From: a bacterium
GTDB lineage: Bacteria; CG2-30-53-67; CG2-30-70-394
Assembly (NCBI GenBank): GCA_024278555.1
Contig: JAJRSX010000064.1
Span: 1-9,284 of the forward strand
Direction of reading: 5' to 3'
Length of the DNA stretch: 9,284 bases
Each line of letters opens with the position of its first letter. Position 1 is the first letter of the stretch. Shown one piece after another: positions 6,353-9,284 of this stretch. The position numbers were made by a program, and so were the translations under genes. Under the pieces are notes generated by a model, which did not search any database, had not been told where the DNA came from, and saw nothing but the letters and a program-made list of their open reading frames with translations.

Positions 6353-8929
6353 TTATTCGGGGTCTGTCGCCGCCGGTGGCTCCACCACCAGGGGGAGGCT
6401 GAAGCGGATGGTGGTACCGCCACGGCTCCCCTCCGCCACCCAGACGCGGCCGTCGTGGGCCTCGATGATCTCGCGGACGATGGCCAGGCCGAGACCGGTT
6501 CCCTGGGTCGCCTTCTCCTGGGTGCGGACCTGGAAGAAGCGGTCGAAGACCCGCTCCCGCAGCTCGGGCGGAATCCCCGGCCCCTCGTCCGAGACCCCTA
6601 CCACCGCCTCGCTCCCGGACACCTCGGCACGGACCGAGACGGTGGAGCCGACCGGGGCGAACTTGATCGCGTTACCGAGGAGGTTGACCAGGACCTGGCT
6701 GATCCGATCCTCGTCGAGCTCCACCTTGTGGAGCCCCTCGGCCACCGACACGTCGATGCGGAGCTGGCGCTCCTCGGCCACCTTGATCAGCCCCTCCACC
6801 GCGGTGGGGATGAGCTGGCGCAGGTCGACGGCGGCGCGGCTCAGGGTGAGGGAGCCCTGCTCGGCGCGGGAGAGCTCCAACAGGTTGTCGATCAGGCGGG
6901 TCAGCCGTGTCCCCTCGCCGACGATGATCTGCAGAAACTCGTTGCGCGTCTCCTCGTCCATCTCCGGGTCGCGGAGGATGGTGGAGGCGAAGCCGTTGAT
7001 CGATACCAGGGGGGTCCGCAGCTCGTGGGAGACGTGGGAGACGAACTCGTTGCGCGCCCGCTCCGCCTCCACCAAACGAGTGGTTTCCTGGAAGAGCAGG
7101 ACGGTGCCGCGGTAGCTGCCTCCCTGAGGGTCGTAGACCCGGGCCAGGTTGACGCGGAAGGTGCGCCCGCCGACGGTGATCGTCTCCTCCAGGCTGGCGC
7201 CACGCTGGTTGCGCAGGTTCGGCAGCAGCTCCGCCGCCGCCTCCAGGATCGGGTTGCCGCAGGTGGCCAGGTCGGAGCCGACGAGGTCCGGCGCCTCTTG
7301 CCCGAGGATCGCCTCGGCGGCTCCGTTTACCAGGGAGACCTCGCCGTTCGGCCGGCTCACCACCACCCCTTCGCCCATGGAGCGGAGGATGAAGGCGAGC
7401 TTGTTGCGCCCCTCGTCCACCGCCCGGGTGACCGCCTGGATCTCCCGGTTCGCCTCCTCCAGACGCCGGTTGCGCTCTGCCAGCCTCTGTACCAGGCAGC
7501 GGGTCTCCAGGGCGATGGAGAGCTGGTGGGCGATGGTGGTGAGGAGTCCGACGTCGGCGTCGGCGAACTCCGGCGCGCCGCGGCGGCTGGAGACGTGGAT
7601 GATCCCGACGGTGGTCTCGCGCACGTTGATCGGTACCGAGACGAAGCTGGCGCTCCGGTAGTCGGCGGCGTGGTCAGAGAGGGGAAACCGCTCATCCGTG
7701 GCCAGATCGCGTACCACCAGCCGCTCCCCCGACTCGGCCACATAGCCGGAGATACCGTGGCCCTCCAGCACCGGCCCGCTGGCGTACGCCTCCTCCGGCA
7801 GGCCGCGTCCGGCGACCAGCACCATCTCCCCCTCCAGGTGGTCGTCGCGCAAAAACAGCGAGACCCGCTCGACCCGCATCAGGCGGGAGATCGGCTCCAC
7901 CAGGGCGCGGCAGAGGATCTCCGGGTCCTCCTCCCGCTGGATTCGCTCGCTCACCTCGGCGAGCAACCGCACCTGTTCCAGCCGCTCCTCCAGGGTGCGC
8001 TGCGAGCGCTCCAGGTTTAGGTGGATGCGGCTCACCATCAGGTTGCTCTCGACCAGGCGGCGGCTGTGGTCGGGGGGCAGGTCGCTCTCCAGGTTGAGGT
8101 CTACCGCGGCCTCCTGGACCGCCGAGGCCATCCCCGCCACCACCTCTCCCAGGACTTGGGGGGAGACCCCGAGGAGGTCCCGGCCGAGGCGCTCGATGGC
8201 ATAAAGATTGGTGTGCTCTCCCGCCTCGTCGCCATAGAAGAGGGCGGCGAGGCGGTTGGCCACGGTCACCGCGGCGATCACCGTGGCGTGGGGGTGGTCG
8301 GCGGGGGGGCCGGTGTGGTGGAAGCGGGCCGCATCGGCCACCACCGGCGGCATCTTCCAGGTGGTCAGGGCCTGCGCCCCGGCTACCGTGTGGTCGACGC
8401 CGCAAGCCGCCTCCTCGCGGGGGCGGGCACCGCGTACGCTGCCGGCCGCGTGGGCCTCGGTGAGGGCGTCCGGAAAGGCGGCATAGAGGACCCGGCGGCC
8501 AAGGTCGTGGAGCAGCCCGGCCACATACGCCACCTGCTTCCCCTCCTCACCCAGCCATCCCATCAGCCGCTGCGCCGCCACCGCGCAGCCGTAGGCGTGG
8601 CGCCACTCGGTGAGTATTGGTACCACCCCCGCCTCCGCCCCGGGCAGGTCGTCGAGGAGGGGGGCCAGAGAGGCGCACCGCGCAGGCGTCAGCCACTCGG
8701 GCCAGTGGGCGAGCGACGCGTCTGCTCCCACCGCCTGCCAGGCGAGGCAGAAGAGGAGCGGATCCGCCGCCACCGGCGCCAACCGGGTCGGCTTGCCGGC
8801 CAGCCAGGTGCGGCACGCCGCCTGGACCGGGGCGGCCACGGCGAGATCGGTGGGGGCGCAGATGCGCAGCGGTTCGGAGGTCACGGCCATACGGTCAGGA
8901 GGTTGGCTTGGGAAGGTCCGACAGGCCAT
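6353..8929 (-). CDS. Soluble hybrid-input histidine kinase: HDOD-GAF-PAS-HisKA-HATPase
   Basis: An 858-residue sensor kinase without membrane segments, so it senses a cytoplasmic signal. Domains in order: a diverged HDOD domain (about 40-275) whose second half keeps His111, His141-Asp142 (LLHDLG), Asp179-His180 and His204-His205; a linker helix; a GAF domain (about 318-478); a coiled coil (about 478-512); a PAS domain (about 510-615); HisKA with phospho-accepting His635 (VSHELRTP); and a complete ATPase with N-box Asn749/Asn753, G1 DEGPGIPP (781-788), F-box (792-801) and G2 GTGLGLAI (810-817). It lies 18 bp before the response-regulator gene and surely phosphorylates it. The ATG at 8929 has a purine stretch (GAAGAGGCGGGGG) before it; ATG 8890 is an alternative without a ribosome site. 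The first half of the HDOD domain is poorly conserved. Ligand unknown. Confidence 0.94.
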   Translation of the reverse strand: MACRTFPSQPPDRMAVTSEPLRICAPTDLAVAAPVQAACRTWLAGKPTRLAPVAADPLLFCLAWQAVGADASLAHWPEWLTPARCASLAPLLDDLPGAEAGVVPILTEWRHAYGCAVAAQRLMGWLGEEGKQVAYVAGLLHDLGRRVLYAAFPDALTEAHAAGSVRGARPREEAACGVDHTVAGAQALTTWKMPPVVADAARFHHTGPPADHPHATVIAAVTVANRLAALFYGDEAGEHTNLYAIERLGRDLLGVSPQVLGEVVAGMASAVQEAAVDLNLESDLPPDHSRRLVESNLMVSRIHLNLERSQRTLEERLEQVRLLAEVSERIQREEDPEILCRALVEPISRLMRVERVSLFLRDDHLEGEMVLVAGRGLPEEAYASGPVLEGHGISGYVAESGERLVVRDLATDERFPLSDHAADYRSASFVSVPINVRETTVGIIHVSSRRGAPEFADADVGLLTTIAHQLSIALETRCLVQRLAERNRRLEEANREIQAVTRAVDEGRNKLAFILRSMGEGVVVSRPNGEVSLVNGAAEAILGQEAPDLVGSDLATCGNPILEAAAELLPNLRNQRGASLEETITVGGRTFRVNLARVYDPQGGSYRGTVLLFQETTRLVEAERARNEFVSHVSHELRTPLVSINGFASTILRDPEMDEETRNEFLQIIVGEGTRLTRLIDNLLELSRAEQGSLTLSRAAVDLRQLIPTAVEGLIKVAEERQLRIDVSVAEGLHKVELDEDRISQVLVNLLGNAIKFAPVGSTVSVRAEVSGSEAVVGVSDEGPGIPPELRERVFDRFFQVRTQEKATQGTGLGLAIVREIIEAHDGRVWVAEGSRGGTTIRFSLPLVVEPPAATDPE

Positions 8930-8955
8930 CCCCCGCCTCTTCGACCGGTGACTGT

Positions 8956-8961
8956 ATCATA
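8956..8961 (-). promoter_or_regulatory. Possible -10 element of the kinase operon
   Basis: TATGAT on the minus strand (one mismatch to TATAAT) would start transcription near 8949, about 20 bases before the kinase ATG. No convincing -35 hexamer is found 16-18 bp upstream, so an activator or another sigma factor would be needed. It stands out as an AT island in GC-rich sequence. Confidence 0.25.
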
Positions 8962-9284
8962 TTGAGACGGTCGTCCCGGGTACGCCGGGGCACACCCAGA
9001 AGAGGGGGGGCGGTCGGGTGATCGCGTCACCGGTGGCCGTCCGGTTGTAGGGAGGTGCCTTGAAGGGTCGGGTTCAACGCAAAGGCGCAAAGGGGGGGGC
9101 AGCAGTAGAAAGTAGAAAGGGGGAGGTTGGGCGGGGGGGCGTGTCGAGTGGGGTTCTTAACGCAGAGAGGATCAGCGGAAATAGATCGGTTGCCCCGGAT
9201 TTTCATTCCGAAAATGGCCCCAAAATGGGCCGCGGTCGGCCTCTACGGCGATCAGACGGGGTAGAGAAGGAGCACGGCGTTGAC
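8962..9284. other. Right-end intergenic stretch with simple repeats, no supported gene
   Basis: Contents seen: a tandem pair of CGCAAAGG (9078-9093), a run of eight G (9092-9099), a tandem pair of AGTAGAA (9104-9117), and a G-tract cluster (9119-9143) able in principle to form a G-quadruplex. A minus-strand frame is open from the edge to a stop at 9172-9174 (36 codons, ending NPGQPIYFR), but its mixed third positions differ from the real genes and no start is visible. An AAGGAG at 9267-9272 near a TTG at 9280 might begin a plus-strand gene beyond the window. Confidence 0.4.
9199..9231. repeat. Two adjacent small hairpins with an AAAATGG direct repeat
   Basis: ATTTTC/GAAAAT (9199-9204 with 9210-9215, loop ATTCC) abuts GGCCC/GGGCC (9216-9220 with 9227-9231, loop CAAAAT). 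AAAATGG occurs at 9211-9217 and 9222-9228. The block is AT-richer than the neighbouring genes and may be a terminator-like or repeat element; no clear T-run follows. Confidence 0.45.

Noticed and set aside
8975-8997. Sigma-54-like TGGGTGT...GGCG upstream of the kinase gene
   Set aside because: Spacing of GG and GC fits but the -12 box (CGGCG) matches poorly in GC-rich sequence; not distinguishable from chance.
9172-9282. C-terminal piece of a minus-strand gene ending NPGQPIYFR
   Set aside because: Open to the edge for only 36 codons, third positions are not GC-biased like the neighbours, and another frame also stays open; kept only as a note in the right-end entry.

Overview
This window comes from a GC-rich Gram-negative bacterium; third codon positions are almost always G or C. 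The fabG-acpP-fabF-rnc order, together with the sigma-54 activator, HDOD proteins and a GAF/PAS kinase, suits a proteobacterial or Desulfobacterota-like lineage. The sequence alone does not settle the taxon.

Left edge (1-300): the minus strand carries the first 25 codons of an IS110-family (DEDD) transposase that runs off the window. Between its start codon and fabG lie about 225 bp without a gene but with five short inverted repeats. This is where an IS110-group element would encode its bridge RNA, so it is the most interesting non-coding stretch here.

Fatty-acid block (301-3721, plus strand): fabG, acpP, fabF and rnc (RNase III). They encode ketoacyl-ACP reductase, acyl carrier protein, ketoacyl synthase II and the ribonuclease. 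fabG and acpP are split by 486 bp packed with palindromes, including a hairpin with 30-bp arms of which 29 positions pair, a 27-bp repeat present twice, and three more inverted repeats. A sigma-70-like promoter may restart transcription before acpP. acpP-fabF-rnc are tightly packed, with fabF and rnc overlapping by 8 bp. The RNase III has Ala where the family has a metal-binding Asp.

Convergent junction (3722-3895): GC-only hairpins between rnc and the minus-strand signalling genes.

Signalling block (8929-3896, minus strand): a soluble HDOD-GAF-PAS histidine kinase, an NtrC-type sigma-54 response regulator with a variant GAFTGA loop (GSFSGA), and a stand-alone HDOD protein. The 192 bp before the HDOD gene hold a perfect 13-bp-arm palindrome over the regulator's stop codon and, about 90 bp further downstream, a good match to a -24/-12 sigma-54 promoter. 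This is the layout expected if the regulator directly activates the HDOD gene. Model: the kinase senses a cytoplasmic signal, phosphorylates the regulator, and the regulator drives the HDOD output.

Right edge (8962-9284): no convincing gene; simple G-rich sequence, short tandem repeats and two small hairpins.
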